Below, piece after piece: positions 1 through 6,536 of a stretch of DNA of 29,701 nt. The first letter of the stretch is position 1; every line of letters begins with the position of its first letter. Source of the stretch: Prevotella sp. UBA3675 (lineage in GTDB: Bacteria > Bacteroidota > Bacteroidia > Bacteroidales > Bacteroidaceae); assembly GCA_002372235.1 (NCBI GenBank), contig DFJI01000028.1, forward strand, positions 1 through 29,701, written 5' to 3'. The notes under the pieces are model-generated. The model was not told the DNA's origin and made no database searches. It saw only the letters and a list, made by a program, of their open reading frames with translations. A program made the position numbers and the translations under genes.

Positions 1-259
1 ACACGAAGTCAACGCCCCAGGTGTCAATACCAACCGACGTGATCTCCAGTCCGCGCTGAGCCACCTCGCGCAGGCCACGGATGATTTCGAAATAAAGTGC
101 ATAGATGTCCCAATAATAATGACCACCTTGTTCGATAAGGTTATTAGGGAAGCGGGTCACTTCCTCCAGGTCAAACTTTCCGTCACTGATGCTACCGATG
201 ATGGTACGTCCGCTGGTAGCTCCCAGATCGACGGCAAAGAAATACTTTTTGCTGTCCAT
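1..259 (-). CDS. rhaB: Rhamnulokinase, N-terminal part (cut by window edge)
   Basis: This is the first 86 codons of a sugar kinase of the FGGY family; the rest lies outside the window. The start ATG is the reverse complement of 257-259. The protein begins MDSKKYFFAVDLGATSGRT, which contains the phosphate-1 loop of the actin/hexokinase fold (DLGATSGR), and continues through YYWDIYALYFEI and VGIDTWGVDFV, both typical of L-rhamnulose kinase. The family phosphorylates L-rhamnulose to L-rhamnulose-1-phosphate in the cytoplasm. The gene is read leftward from a probable promoter near 313-341. No other rhamnose genes are visible here, so operon structure cannot be judged. Glycerol or xylulose kinases are the alternatives, but the WGVDF segment favours RhaB. 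Confidence 0.85.
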   Translation of the reverse strand, partial: MDSKKYFFAVDLGATSGRTIIGSISDGKFDLEEVTRFPNNLIEQGGHYYWDIYALYFEIIRGLREVAQRGLEITSVGIDTWGVDFV

Positions 260-312
260 TTATAGTTAGTTTTTAGTTCTATAGCATTCGCAGTATCTCA
301 GTATGCTGTCTG

Positions 313-341
313 CAAAAGTACGAAATAAAAAAGAAAGCAAA
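313..341 (-). promoter_or_regulatory. Probable rhaB promoter (Bacteroidota type)
   Basis: On the minus strand TACTTTTG (313-320) fits the -7 consensus TAnnTTTG, and TTTG (338-341) sits 17 bp upstream as a possible -33 element, slightly closer than the usual 19-21 bp. The leader to the rhaB ATG would be about 50 nt. Inside it TATAG (261-265) and CTATA (279-283) form a small inverted repeat of unknown meaning. Confidence 0.55.
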
Positions 342-390
342 GCATGATTATTTGATTTTTTCTCCTTTTTTTTTGTCAGCAATGAAAGTT

Positions 391-434
391 GGCAAAAAGA
401 TGGGGCTCACCGAAATCAATCTTCGACGAGCCCC
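391..434 (-). terminator. Rho-independent terminator of the 485-1668 operon
   Basis: On the minus strand GAGCCCC's partner arms lie at 428-434 and 402-408 (7-bp perfect stem, loop 19 nt), followed by a TCTTTTT tract (394-400 read in reverse). It lies about 50 nt past the stop codon of the small lipoprotein gene. Confidence 0.65.
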
Positions 435-484
435 TTGATCACATTTCATGTCGCAATTCTGCTATAGCCGGACATAGTTGATGA

Positions 485-718
485 TTAGTCCTCGATATGG
501 CAGGTCTGGCAAGCATAGCCTGAAGAACGACAGCCTTCCATAGTTGACCAACAAGTGCCATGACCGTCATAGTATTTGTAACTACAACACGTCTTAGCCG
601 AACTGCACCAATAAGGATATTCTGAATTCTTACATTTCGCACTTTTCTTACATGACGAAAAAGCGAAGATGCAACCGATTGCTACAACCATTGCACCGAT
701 TTTCACAAGATTTCTCAT
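485..718 (-). CDS. Small Cys-rich lipoprotein, unknown function
   Basis: A 77-residue protein with a lipoprotein signal peptide: positive MRNLVK, a hydrophobic stretch, then FSSC with the probable lipidated Cys at residue 23. The remaining 54 residues hold eight more cysteines (29, 38, 44, 45, 56, 63, 70, 73), enough for four disulfides, and are rich in Tyr, Ser and Gly. It starts 2 bp after the stop codon of the upstream redox membrane protein, so the two are almost certainly co-transcribed. The function is not known to me; small Cys-rich exported proteins of this look occur in Bacteroidota. The pairing suggests the neighbour acts on its cysteines, which is inference. Confidence 0.8.
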   Translation of the reverse strand: MRNLVKIGAMVVAIGCIFAFSSCKKSAKCKNSEYPYWCSSAKTCCSYKYYDGHGTCWSTMEGCRSSGYACQTCHIED

Positions 719-720
719 AA

Positions 721-1668
721 TTATTCTTCAGTTTTAGGGGTTAATAATTGTTTTAATATCTCCTCATTTGACATTTCAAGATAATTGCTCTTAAACGAAT
801 AGATACTCGGAACGGATTCTTCAATGACAAACTTCACCTTTCCGCCTTCCACATAGAGCAGTGTAGGCAGTACTTCAATAAACCCCGACAATTCATTGCC
901 CACATAGATAGGATCGTAGGGAAACTGCAACAAACGACGCTTGCGACCATCGGGGTCGGGTGTCACAGCCAATGGCACGAACCGATCGGCCACGCCCTCA
1001 TAGTGTTTCACATTCTCCATGCTGTTGATGCATCCGCTACAGCTGTAAGAGAACACCCATAACACATAAGTTGAGTCTGCCGACACCTGCAAATATCTTC
1101 CGATAGGCGACTGGTTAATGTCGCATCCGAGCAGAGGGTGTGACTTGGCAAAATTATTCATGTAGTATGTCGAGGGATGCCACGTCTGTCCAGTCCAAAA
1201 GGCTGCAACCATCATCAAGCCTGCCAACAGCAGGAGGTTCATTTGGTTCTTGTCCAAAGAACACGCGGTCTGTTTTTCATTTCGTGCCACATAGTAGGCA
1301 AGTATCATCAGTACGACATTTCTCAGATAGGTCGTCCATGCGGGCAGGTCACTTCCCAAACTGCCAAAGCAGCCACAATCCTCGATTCCATGAACAAGAT
1401 TTCCATAAAGGAAAGCACACGTAAACACCATGAGCAGTCCCAAACTGGCGAGAGCCGTGAACCGTGTCCATAAGCGGAAAAGGAACAACAGTCCCAATGC
1501 CAGCTCCATCACAATAATGACAGGCGACAGCATGGAGAACCATTGTAGGCCGTAGCTTGAAATCAATTCGCCAAAGCCGCCCGCGTTCATCATCTTGCCT
1601 GTTCCGGATATCAAAAACACAATACCCAAGAGCCATTCGAAAAGATGTATTATGTATTGCTTTTTCAT
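721..1668 (-). CDS. DoxX/MauE-like membrane protein with thioredoxin-like C-terminus
   Basis: A 315-residue inner-membrane protein. The first 165 residues hold about five hydrophobic segments with the MauE/DoxX features SGTGKMMNAGGF (21-32) and a CGCFG motif (98-102), a redox-active Cys pair in this family. The region after about 175 is predicted extracytoplasmic and carries FSYSCSGCINSM, a CxxC pair at 210 and 213, plus a likely cis-Pro at 268 (VLPTLLYV), which together indicate a thioredoxin-like fold. The family passes reducing equivalents across the membrane to periplasmic thiols. It is the first gene of a two-gene unit with the Cys-rich lipoprotein. The exact substrate is unknown; VKOR/DsbD-like roles are the functional analogues. 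Confidence 0.82.
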   Translation of the reverse strand: MKKQYIIHLFEWLLGIVFLISGTGKMMNAGGFGELISSYGLQWFSMLSPVIIVMELALGLLFLFRLWTRFTALASLGLLMVFTCAFLYGNLVHGIEDCGCFGSLGSDLPAWTTYLRNVVLMILAYYVARNEKQTACSLDKNQMNLLLLAGLMMVAAFWTGQTWHPSTYYMNNFAKSHPLLGCDINQSPIGRYLQVSADSTYVLWVFSYSCSGCINSMENVKHYEGVADRFVPLAVTPDPDGRKRRLLQFPYDPIYVGNELSGFIEVLPTLLYVEGGKVKFVIEESVPSIYSFKSNYLEMSNEEILKQLLTPKTEE

Positions 1669-1704
1669 CAGCTAATTTGGATAAAGATTGTTCTATGTCT
1701 TTTG

Positions 1705-1736
1705 CAAAGATATGTCTTTTCTCACTAATTAACAAA
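1705..1736 (-). promoter_or_regulatory. Promoter of the redox protein/lipoprotein operon
   Basis: On the minus strand a -33 TTTG (1733-1736) and a -7 TATCTTTG (1705-1712) are separated by 20 bp, an ideal Bacteroidota promoter. The predicted leader before the ATG at 1668 is about 33 nt. Confidence 0.75.
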
Positions 1737-1805
1737 TTTTCTCACCATATTATTCATGTCATGTACCAAAATACGGGCAGATTTAGTATTAAAGACCACT
1801 AAATG

Positions 1806-1837
1806 TTTGCAAACGTCGGAAGAAAACCTTACTTTTG
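1806..1837 (+). promoter_or_regulatory. Promoter of the split 5'-nucleotidase genes
   Basis: TTTG (1806-1809) and TACTTTTG (1830-1837) are separated by 20 bp, matching the Bacteroidota -33/-7 consensus. Transcription should begin near 1841. This rules out the in-frame TTG at 1835 as a start and supports the ATG at 1865. Confidence 0.75.
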
Positions 1838-1864
1838 CAGAAAATAACAAGAAAAAGAAGTATC

Positions 1865-2632
1865 ATGAGCAAATCACTTTTAACCGCAGGCGGTACCTTG
1901 TTACTTTTCACTGCCACAGCCTGCACCTCCCATTACAAACTCGCCAGTACCACTCACACGCGCATCGTTGTCGATCAGCGCTACGATGCTCATCCCGACC
2001 AAGCCGCTGCCAACTTCCTTGCCCCCTACAAACAGAAGGTTGACTCAATCATGGGACCCGTCGTCGGCACCGTTGCACACGACATGGATGTCACTCGTCC
2101 TGAGAGCGACCTGTCGAACCTGCTGAGCGATATTCTCGTGTGGGCCTCCAAGGACTATAATGAGCATCCCGTCTTTGGCGTTTACAACATGGGCGGCATT
2201 CGTGCTGCACTCAGCAAAGGCAACGTGACCTACGGCGACGTGCTCGATGTGGCTCCCTTCGAGAACAAAATCTGTTTCCTCACGCTCACTGGCGAGAAGG
2301 TGCTGGAGCTGTTTTCACAGATGGCTGTCCGTGGCGGCGAAGGCGTTAGTCACGGTGTCGAACTGGTCATCAGCAGCAATGGCAAGCTTGTCTCAGCCCT
2401 CCTGCACGGCAAGCCCATCGACCCCAAAGGCAGCTATCGCATTGCCACCATCGACTATCTGGCACAGGGAAACGACGGCATGACTGCATTCAAGGCTGGA
2501 ACCGACTTGGTAGCACCTTCAGAAGAGCACAACAACACCCGGTTCATCATCATCAACTACTTTAAAGAGAAAAGCAAACAAGGCATTTCAGTCTCGGCTC
2601 GAACAGAAGGAAGAATCAAGGTGAAAGATTGA
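1865..2632 (+). CDS. 5'-nucleotidase C-terminal-domain lipoprotein
   Basis: A 255-residue exported protein from the ATG at 1865. It begins with a lipoprotein-like signal (MSKSLLTAGGTLLLFTATAC, Cys 20). The mature part matches the C-terminal, substrate-binding domain of 5'-nucleotidase/UshA-like enzymes: YNMGGIRAAL, GDVLDVAPFENKI and YRIATIDYLAQGNDGM are characteristic segments. This domain normally binds the nucleoside base, while a separate metallophosphatase domain does the hydrolysis. Here that catalytic domain is the next gene, 44 bp downstream, so the enzyme is split into two secreted chains. The predicted place is the periplasmic or outer-membrane face. An additional role in cyclic 2',3'-nucleotide hydrolysis is possible. 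Confidence 0.85.
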   Translation: MSKSLLTAGGTLLLFTATACTSHYKLASTTHTRIVVDQRYDAHPDQAAANFLAPYKQKVDSIMGPVVGTVAHDMDVTRPESDLSNLLSDILVWASKDYNEHPVFGVYNMGGIRAALSKGNVTYGDVLDVAPFENKICFLTLTGEKVLELFSQMAVRGGEGVSHGVELVISSNGKLVSALLHGKPIDPKGSYRIATIDYLAQGNDGMTAFKAGTDLVAPSEEHNNTRFIIINYFKEKSKQGISVSARTEGRIKVKD

Positions 2633-2676
2633 AAATTCATAACTATAAATTTTAAAGACATAAAAGGAGAAATCTT

Positions 2677-3570
2677 ATGAAGACTGCATATAATTATAGG
2701 AAAGGTGGAAACTGGAAGTTAAAGGTGATGTTGATGGCAGTGTGCCTTCAGTTCTCGATCTTCAGTTTTCAATCTGCTGCAACTTACGCGCAGAAGCAAC
2801 TCACGATTCTTCACACAAACGATACGCACTCGTGCATTCTGCCCTTGAACCCGAACCTGGCCGACACCATGCTGGCCAACAGAGGCGGCTATCTGCGGCG
2901 CATTGCCATGCTCAAAGAAGAACGCAAGCAGAACCCCGACCTCTTACTGTTCGACAGCGGTGACTTCTCGCAGGGCAGCAGCTACTACAGCCTGTTCAAA
3001 GGCGATGTAGAGATAGGGCTCATGAACCTTATGCACTATGATGCCGCCACCATCGGCAACCATGAGTTCGACTTCGGATTAGAGAACATGGCACGCCTGT
3101 TCAAGATGGCCAACTTCCCCATCATCTGCTCGAACTACGACTTTGGCGACACCGAACTGGCAAAGATTGTGAAGCCCTACATCATTCTGAAGCGAAACGG
3201 CCTCAAACTGGGTGTCTTCGCGCTCTGCCCCGAACTGGAGGGACTGGTGACAAAGGCCAACTACGGTCCACTGAAATATCAGAATCCATCGGAGTGTGCA
3301 CAGAAGATGATCAACCTGCTGAAGAACGAGAAAAAGTGCGACGCTGTAATCTGCCTGAGCCATCTGGGATGGGAGATTACGGATTTCCCCTGCGACCGAG
3401 TGATACGCGAAACGCGCGGACTTGACCTCGTGCTCGACGGTCACTCTCACACCTACCTGAAGAAGTTGGAATATGTGAAGGATCTTGACGGGAAGCTGGT
3501 TCCAGTCAATCAGAACGGCAAGCACGCCGCATTCATCGGAAAGTTGCAACTAAAGTTCGACAAGCGATAG
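2677..3570 (+). CDS. Metallophosphatase (5'-nucleotidase N-terminal domain)
   Basis: A 297-residue calcineurin-like phosphoesterase and the catalytic half of the split 5'-nucleotidase. The binuclear metal motifs are all visible: LHTNDTHS, DSGDFSQGS, TIGNHEFDFG, CLSHLGWE and DGHSHTYL. A signal peptide with a long n-region ends near TYAQ (about residue 39). The h-region (LQFSIFSFQSAA) is encoded by a duplicated 14-bp unit (2747-2774). Predicted to dephosphorylate extracellular nucleotides with the preceding lipoprotein, scavenging phosphate and nucleosides. The gene is followed by a strong terminator. The chain ends soon after the metallophosphatase domain and has no C-terminal nucleotidase domain of its own. 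Confidence 0.9.
   Translation: MKTAYNYRKGGNWKLKVMLMAVCLQFSIFSFQSAATYAQKQLTILHTNDTHSCILPLNPNLADTMLANRGGYLRRIAMLKEERKQNPDLLLFDSGDFSQGSSYYSLFKGDVEIGLMNLMHYDAATIGNHEFDFGLENMARLFKMANFPIICSNYDFGDTELAKIVKPYIILKRNGLKLGVFALCPELEGLVTKANYGPLKYQNPSECAQKMINLLKNEKKCDAVICLSHLGWEITDFPCDRVIRETRGLDLVLDGHSHTYLKKLEYVKDLDGKLVPVNQNGKHAAFIGKLQLKFDKR
2747..2774 (+). repeat. 14-bp direct duplication inside the signal-peptide codons
   Basis: TTCAGTTCTCGATC (2747-2760) is followed directly by TTCAGTTTTCAATC (2761-2774), 12 of 14 bases identical. The pair encodes most of the hydrophobic core of the metallophosphatase signal peptide. Confidence 0.7.
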
Positions 3571-3593
3571 TCAACTCATTATACGTAACTAAT

Positions 3594-3641
3594 AAGAGGA
3601 CCCCACTGAGCTGAGCATTCAGTGGGGTCCTCTTGTTTTTT
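3594..3641 (+). terminator. Strong rho-independent terminator after the 5'-nucleotidase genes
   Basis: Perfect 16-bp arms (3594-3609 and 3619-3634) with a 9-nt loop are followed by GTTTTTTG (3635-3642). The structure ends at the 3' end of the tRNA-Ser gene on the opposite strand, and may stop both transcripts, though the minus-strand T-tract is poor. Confidence 0.9.
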
Positions 3642-3642
3642 G

Positions 3643-3730
3643 CGGAGAGACCGGGATTCGAACCCGGGATACGCTTTTGACGTATACACGCTTTCCAGGC
3701 GTGCCTCTTCAGCCACTCGAGCATCTCTCC
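3643..3730 (-). tRNA. tRNA-Ser (anticodon GGA)
   Basis: An 88-nt class II tRNA. The acceptor arms GGAGAGA (5' end at 3730) and TCTCTCC (3644-3650) pair perfectly. The anticodon stem CACGC/GCGTG encloses the loop CTGGAAA, giving anticodon GGA (3694-3696 in reverse). The T-loop GGTTCGAATCC is present, and the long variable arm is TATACG...CGTAT as expected for serine. The discriminator is G (3643). CCA is not encoded; the following bases read CA. Confidence 0.95.
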
Positions 3731-3748
3731 TTGGCTGTTAAGCGAGTG

Positions 3749-3756
3749 CAAAGGTA
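3749..3756 (-). promoter_or_regulatory. Probable -7 element for tRNA-Ser
   Basis: TACCTTTG on the minus strand (TAnnTTTG), 18 bp before the mature 5' end of the tRNA. A clear -33 TTTG is not seen. Confidence 0.5.
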
Positions 3757-3826
3757 CTATTTAAAAATGGAAAATGCGAAACGGCCTGTAAGAATTTGTA
3801 TCGCTCATCGTCCTTTTTAATATATT

Positions 3827-4621
3827 TTAAATTTTTATTCCAAACACTCTTTCCACATTCTGATTGGTACGGCTGGCCATCTCTTCGACCGTGATGCCGT
3901 AGCTCTCGGCCATCTTCTGCAACACATGAGCCACGTATGAAGGCTCGTTGCGCTGACCACGCATGGGTACGGGAGCCATGTAGGGCGAATCGGTCTCCAG
4001 CACAATGCGATCGAGCGGCACAGTACTGGGCAGCACCTCGGGCAGATGGGACTTCTTGAACGTCAGCACGCCGCCCACACCCAACACGAAGCGGTCGAAC
4101 TGCAACAGTTCGGCTGCTTCTTTCTCGTTTCCGGTGAAACAGTGGAACACGCCACCCGGCAGTTCTTTTTCATAGCGACACAACAGGCGCACCATCTCGT
4201 TCTGTGCTTTCCGGCAATGAATCATCAGCGGCAGACGGGTCTCAACAGACCACTGCACCTGCTGCTCGAAAGCCTCGAGCTGTTCCTTCTCGAACTCACG
4301 GCTCCAGTAGTAGTCGAGTCCTACTTCACCGATGGCAACAACGCCCTGCTCCGTCTCCCCAAGTGAGGGAAGAAGTTCACGAATGCGCGACAACTGGTCT
4401 TGCCAGTCGGCACGCACCTCTTCGGGGTGGAGTCCCACCATCGGATAGAGGTAGCCCGGATGGAGCGCGCAGAGCCGAAGCACGTCATGACTGGTCTTCA
4501 GGTCGATGGCAGGCACCAGGATGGCAGCCACGCCCTGCTCCTCTGCCCTGCGGAGCATCTCGTCGCGGTCGGCAGCAAACTCTTCGCCATCTACATGCGC
4601 ATGGGTATCAACAAACCTCAT
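3827..4621 (-). CDS. TatD-family metal-dependent hydrolase
   Basis: A 264-residue TIM-barrel hydrolase of the TatD/YcfH type. Metal ligands are visible: VDTHAHVDG at the N-terminus, GEVGLDYYW, MIHCRKA, FHCFTG and ETDSPYMAPVPMRG. The family acts as Mg2+-dependent DNase or exonuclease in the cytoplasm and has been linked to DNA repair and D-Tyr-tRNA-like quality control. I chose the ATG at 4621 because family members start within a few residues of the DTHAH motif. An ATG at 4648 would add nine residues and lie only 3 bp from the stop of the upstream prenyl synthase. The two genes are tightly linked, so co-transcription is likely. Confidence 0.88.
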   Translation of the reverse strand: MRFVDTHAHVDGEEFAADRDEMLRRAEEQGVAAILVPAIDLKTSHDVLRLCALHPGYLYPMVGLHPEEVRADWQDQLSRIRELLPSLGETEQGVVAIGEVGLDYYWSREFEKEQLEAFEQQVQWSVETRLPLMIHCRKAQNEMVRLLCRYEKELPGGVFHCFTGNEKEAAELLQFDRFVLGVGGVLTFKKSHLPEVLPSTVPLDRIVLETDSPYMAPVPMRGQRNEPSYVAHVLQKMAESYGITVEEMASRTNQNVERVFGIKI

Positions 4622-4651
4622 TCCCCTACAAAAAACATGATGATTCATCAA

Positions 4652-5653
4652 CTAAAACTCCCTGTGCATCATCTCGTTCATGTAGCGCAGCAGGTTCTGC
4701 TTACGCTCCGCAGGCACGCTCACCTTCTCAAGATATTTGCGGGCCTCAGCAAAGTAGAAATTGATTTTATCCTCACACAGCTGACGGATGCCGATGGCAT
4801 CGTAAAGACGGGTCACGGCTTCAATCTTCTCCTGACGGTCAAACGTCTCGGCATTCACCCATCGTGTCAGTTCGGCGCGCTGCTGTTCATTGGCGCGGTT
4901 GAAGGCGTTGATGAGCATATAGGTCTTCTTATTAGATGTGATGTCGCCGCCAATGGCCTTGCCAAACACTTCTGTGTCGCCATACACATCGAGCAGATCG
5001 TCCTGCAACTGGAAAGCCAGTCCCATCTGCTCACCGCACTTATACAGATTATCGGCATCTTCCTGTGAAGCATCGGCCAGCAAAGCGCCCATCTTCAGCG
5101 CACAAGCCAAGAGCACGCTGGTCTTCAGCCGAATCATCTCTATATACTCTTCCTCACGCACATCGTTGCGCGTCTCGAAAGCCATGTCATACTCCTGTCC
5201 TTCACCTATCTCCAGTGCCGTCTCAGTGAAGAGGCCGAGCACCTGTGGCAGATGGCGCTCGTCGCATTGCGCGATGCGCTGATAGGCCAGCACCAGCATC
5301 GAGTCGCCCGACAGGATGGCCGTGTTGGCATTCCAGCGCTTATGCACAGTCTCGTGACCGCGTCGCAGGTCGGCATTGTCCATCAAGTCGTCGTGCAGCA
5401 GCGTGTAGTTATGATAGGTCTCCAGTCCGAGTGCCTGCATCATGATGCGTTCGGGGTCGTCCTTGAACAGACTGTAGCCCAACAGCATGAGCACGGGGCG
5501 TATGCGCTTGCCGCCGAGCGACAGCACATAGCGGATGGGCTCATAGAGCGATTGCGGACGACGGTCGTAGGGAAGCTGCTCAAGCGCTTCGTTCACTTTT
5601 TTTAGAATGTCGGAACCTTTCAGGTTGGCGATGGGTGACATCTTGTTTTCCAT
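4652..5653 (-). CDS. Polyprenyl (farnesyl/geranylgeranyl-type) diphosphate synthase
   Basis: A 333-residue trans-prenyltransferase that condenses isopentenyl diphosphate with allylic diphosphates in the cytoplasm, supplying quinone side chains and lipid carriers. Motifs: GGKRIRP (47-53), first Asp-rich DDLMD (88-92) followed by RRG, and second DDLLD (218-222) within FQLQDDLLDVYGD, then a conserved NKKTYM. Length and motifs fit the short- to medium-chain synthases; product length cannot be fixed from this reading. It lies 35 bp after tonB and immediately before tatD on the same strand. A -7 element ends 4 nt before the ATG, suggesting an additional leaderless transcript. Confidence 0.9.
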   Translation of the reverse strand: MENKMSPIANLKGSDILKKVNEALEQLPYDRRPQSLYEPIRYVLSLGGKRIRPVLMLLGYSLFKDDPERIMMQALGLETYHNYTLLHDDLMDNADLRRGHETVHKRWNANTAILSGDSMLVLAYQRIAQCDERHLPQVLGLFTETALEIGEGQEYDMAFETRNDVREEEYIEMIRLKTSVLLACALKMGALLADASQEDADNLYKCGEQMGLAFQLQDDLLDVYGDTEVFGKAIGGDITSNKKTYMLINAFNRANEQQRAELTRWVNAETFDRQEKIEAVTRLYDAIGIRQLCEDKINFYFAEARKYLEKVSVPAERKQNLLRYMNEMMHREF

Positions 5654-5657
5654 ATTG

Positions 5658-5665
5658 CAAAAATA
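5658..5665 (-). promoter_or_regulatory. Candidate -7 element abutting the prenyl synthase ATG
   Basis: TATTTTTG on the minus strand fits TAnnTTTG and ends 4 nt before the ATG (5653). If used, the transcript starts at or next to the A of the ATG. The -33 element is poor. It lies in the 35-bp gap after tonB. Confidence 0.45.
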
Positions 5666-5688
5666 TTATATTCGAAAAAAATGATGAT

Positions 5689-6381
5689 TCAGAATTTGAA
5701 CACGATGGGGATGCACACTTTAGTGCGACAAGGCTTGTCGTTCTGCACGCCCGGAGTCCAGCGAGGCATCATGCGCAACACGCGGAGCGCCTCTTCGTCG
5801 CACTCCTTGCAGAGCGACTTCACGATTCCCACATCGGTCACCGATCCGTCCTTGTTCACGATGAACTCGGCCAAGACTTTCCCTTGCTGCTTTCGCTGTT
5901 GCGCCGCTGCAGGATATTTCAGATTACGGGTGAGCCACTTCATGAACTCCAGATAGCCCCCCGGCGGTTGCGGCAGGTCCTCCACCACGCGGAAGCTCAG
6001 CACCTCGTCGTCTTTCTCCTCCACAGCCTGCTCTTCAGTCTCGGGCAAATCGTCGGTCACGTCGCTTTCGAGCATCTGCTCGGGCTCCCTCACGAGTTCC
6101 TCTGTCTCAGCAGGCTCTTCTTCCACCACCTTCAACTTCACCGTAGGCTCGGGCTTTGCCTTCGGAGCATAGGCCACCTCCGGCTGTTCGCGCATCAGCG
6201 CTCCCAGCTCCTCGTCGCTACTCAGTATCTCAACCAATTCGGGATTGTCCAGAACGTCGTCAGAGTCCATATTATACTCCAAAGCCACATACAGCGTCGT
6301 GAGGGCTACGACAATGCCCAGCACAAAGCGTTGCATGTACTTTCCTTCCAGATCGGCCTTGGCACTCTTCTTGATTTCCAT
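5689..6381 (-). CDS. tonB: TonB-family energy transducer
   Basis: A 230-residue protein with the typical Bacteroidota TonB start (MEIKKSAKADLEGK), one membrane helix (about 17-34), and a periplasmic linker rich in Glu, Val and Pro rather than Pro-Lys. The C-terminal TonB domain spans about 150-230 (YPAAAQQRKQQGKVLAEF, VNKDGSV, ALRVLRMMPRWTPG). TonB carries energy from the ExbB/ExbD proton channel to outer-membrane receptors such as SusC/RagA. Cysteines 192 and 195 (LCKECDEEA) are unusual-looking but common in this subgroup. The gene heads a leftward cluster with the prenyl synthase and tatD and is divergent from porQ. No exbB or exbD is present here, so it may be one of several TonB paralogues. 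Confidence 0.88.
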   Translation of the reverse strand: MEIKKSAKADLEGKYMQRFVLGIVVALTTLYVALEYNMDSDDVLDNPELVEILSSDEELGALMREQPEVAYAPKAKPEPTVKLKVVEEEPAETEELVREPEQMLESDVTDDLPETEEQAVEEKDDEVLSFRVVEDLPQPPGGYLEFMKWLTRNLKYPAAAQQRKQQGKVLAEFIVNKDGSVTDVGIVKSLCKECDEEALRVLRMMPRWTPGVQNDKPCRTKVCIPIVFKF

Positions 6382-6424
6382 AATAAATCCGACTTTCTTC
6401 CGTTATAAGAACGTTAAGGACTTG

Positions 6425-6457
6425 CAAAAATACGAATTTATTCAGAATCTTTGCAAG
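6425..6457 (-). promoter_or_regulatory. tonB promoter
   Basis: On the minus strand TATTTTTG (6425-6432) is a good -7 element, with CTTG (6454-6457) 21 bp upstream as an imperfect -33. The leader would be about 40 nt. Confidence 0.6.
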
Positions 6458-6506
6458 CAAAACGAATAAAAAACAACAACGCGATTCATAATTTGTAATT
6501 ATTTTT

Positions 6507-6514
6507 TAACTTTG
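6507..6514 (+). promoter_or_regulatory. porQ -7 element
   Basis: TAACTTTG fits TAnnTTTG and predicts a leader of about 19 nt before the ATG at 6537. No good -33 TTTG lies 19-21 bp upstream. It is back to back with the tonB promoter. Confidence 0.55.
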
Positions 6515-6536
6515 CGCTAAAATTTAGAATCTTCAG

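Noticed and set aside
1835..1864. TTG start giving ten extra residues on the 5'-nucleotidase C-domain protein
   Set aside because: The TTG lies inside the -7 promoter element and upstream of the predicted transcript start; the ATG at 1865 gives a clean lipoprotein signal.
3643..3730. Integration (att) site at the tRNA-Ser gene
   Set aside because: No integrase gene and no direct repeat of the tRNA 3' end were found in the flanking sequence.
5635..6408. 257-codon open frame on the plus strand
   Set aside because: Antisense to tonB; His- and Leu-rich shadow with no recognisable motif.
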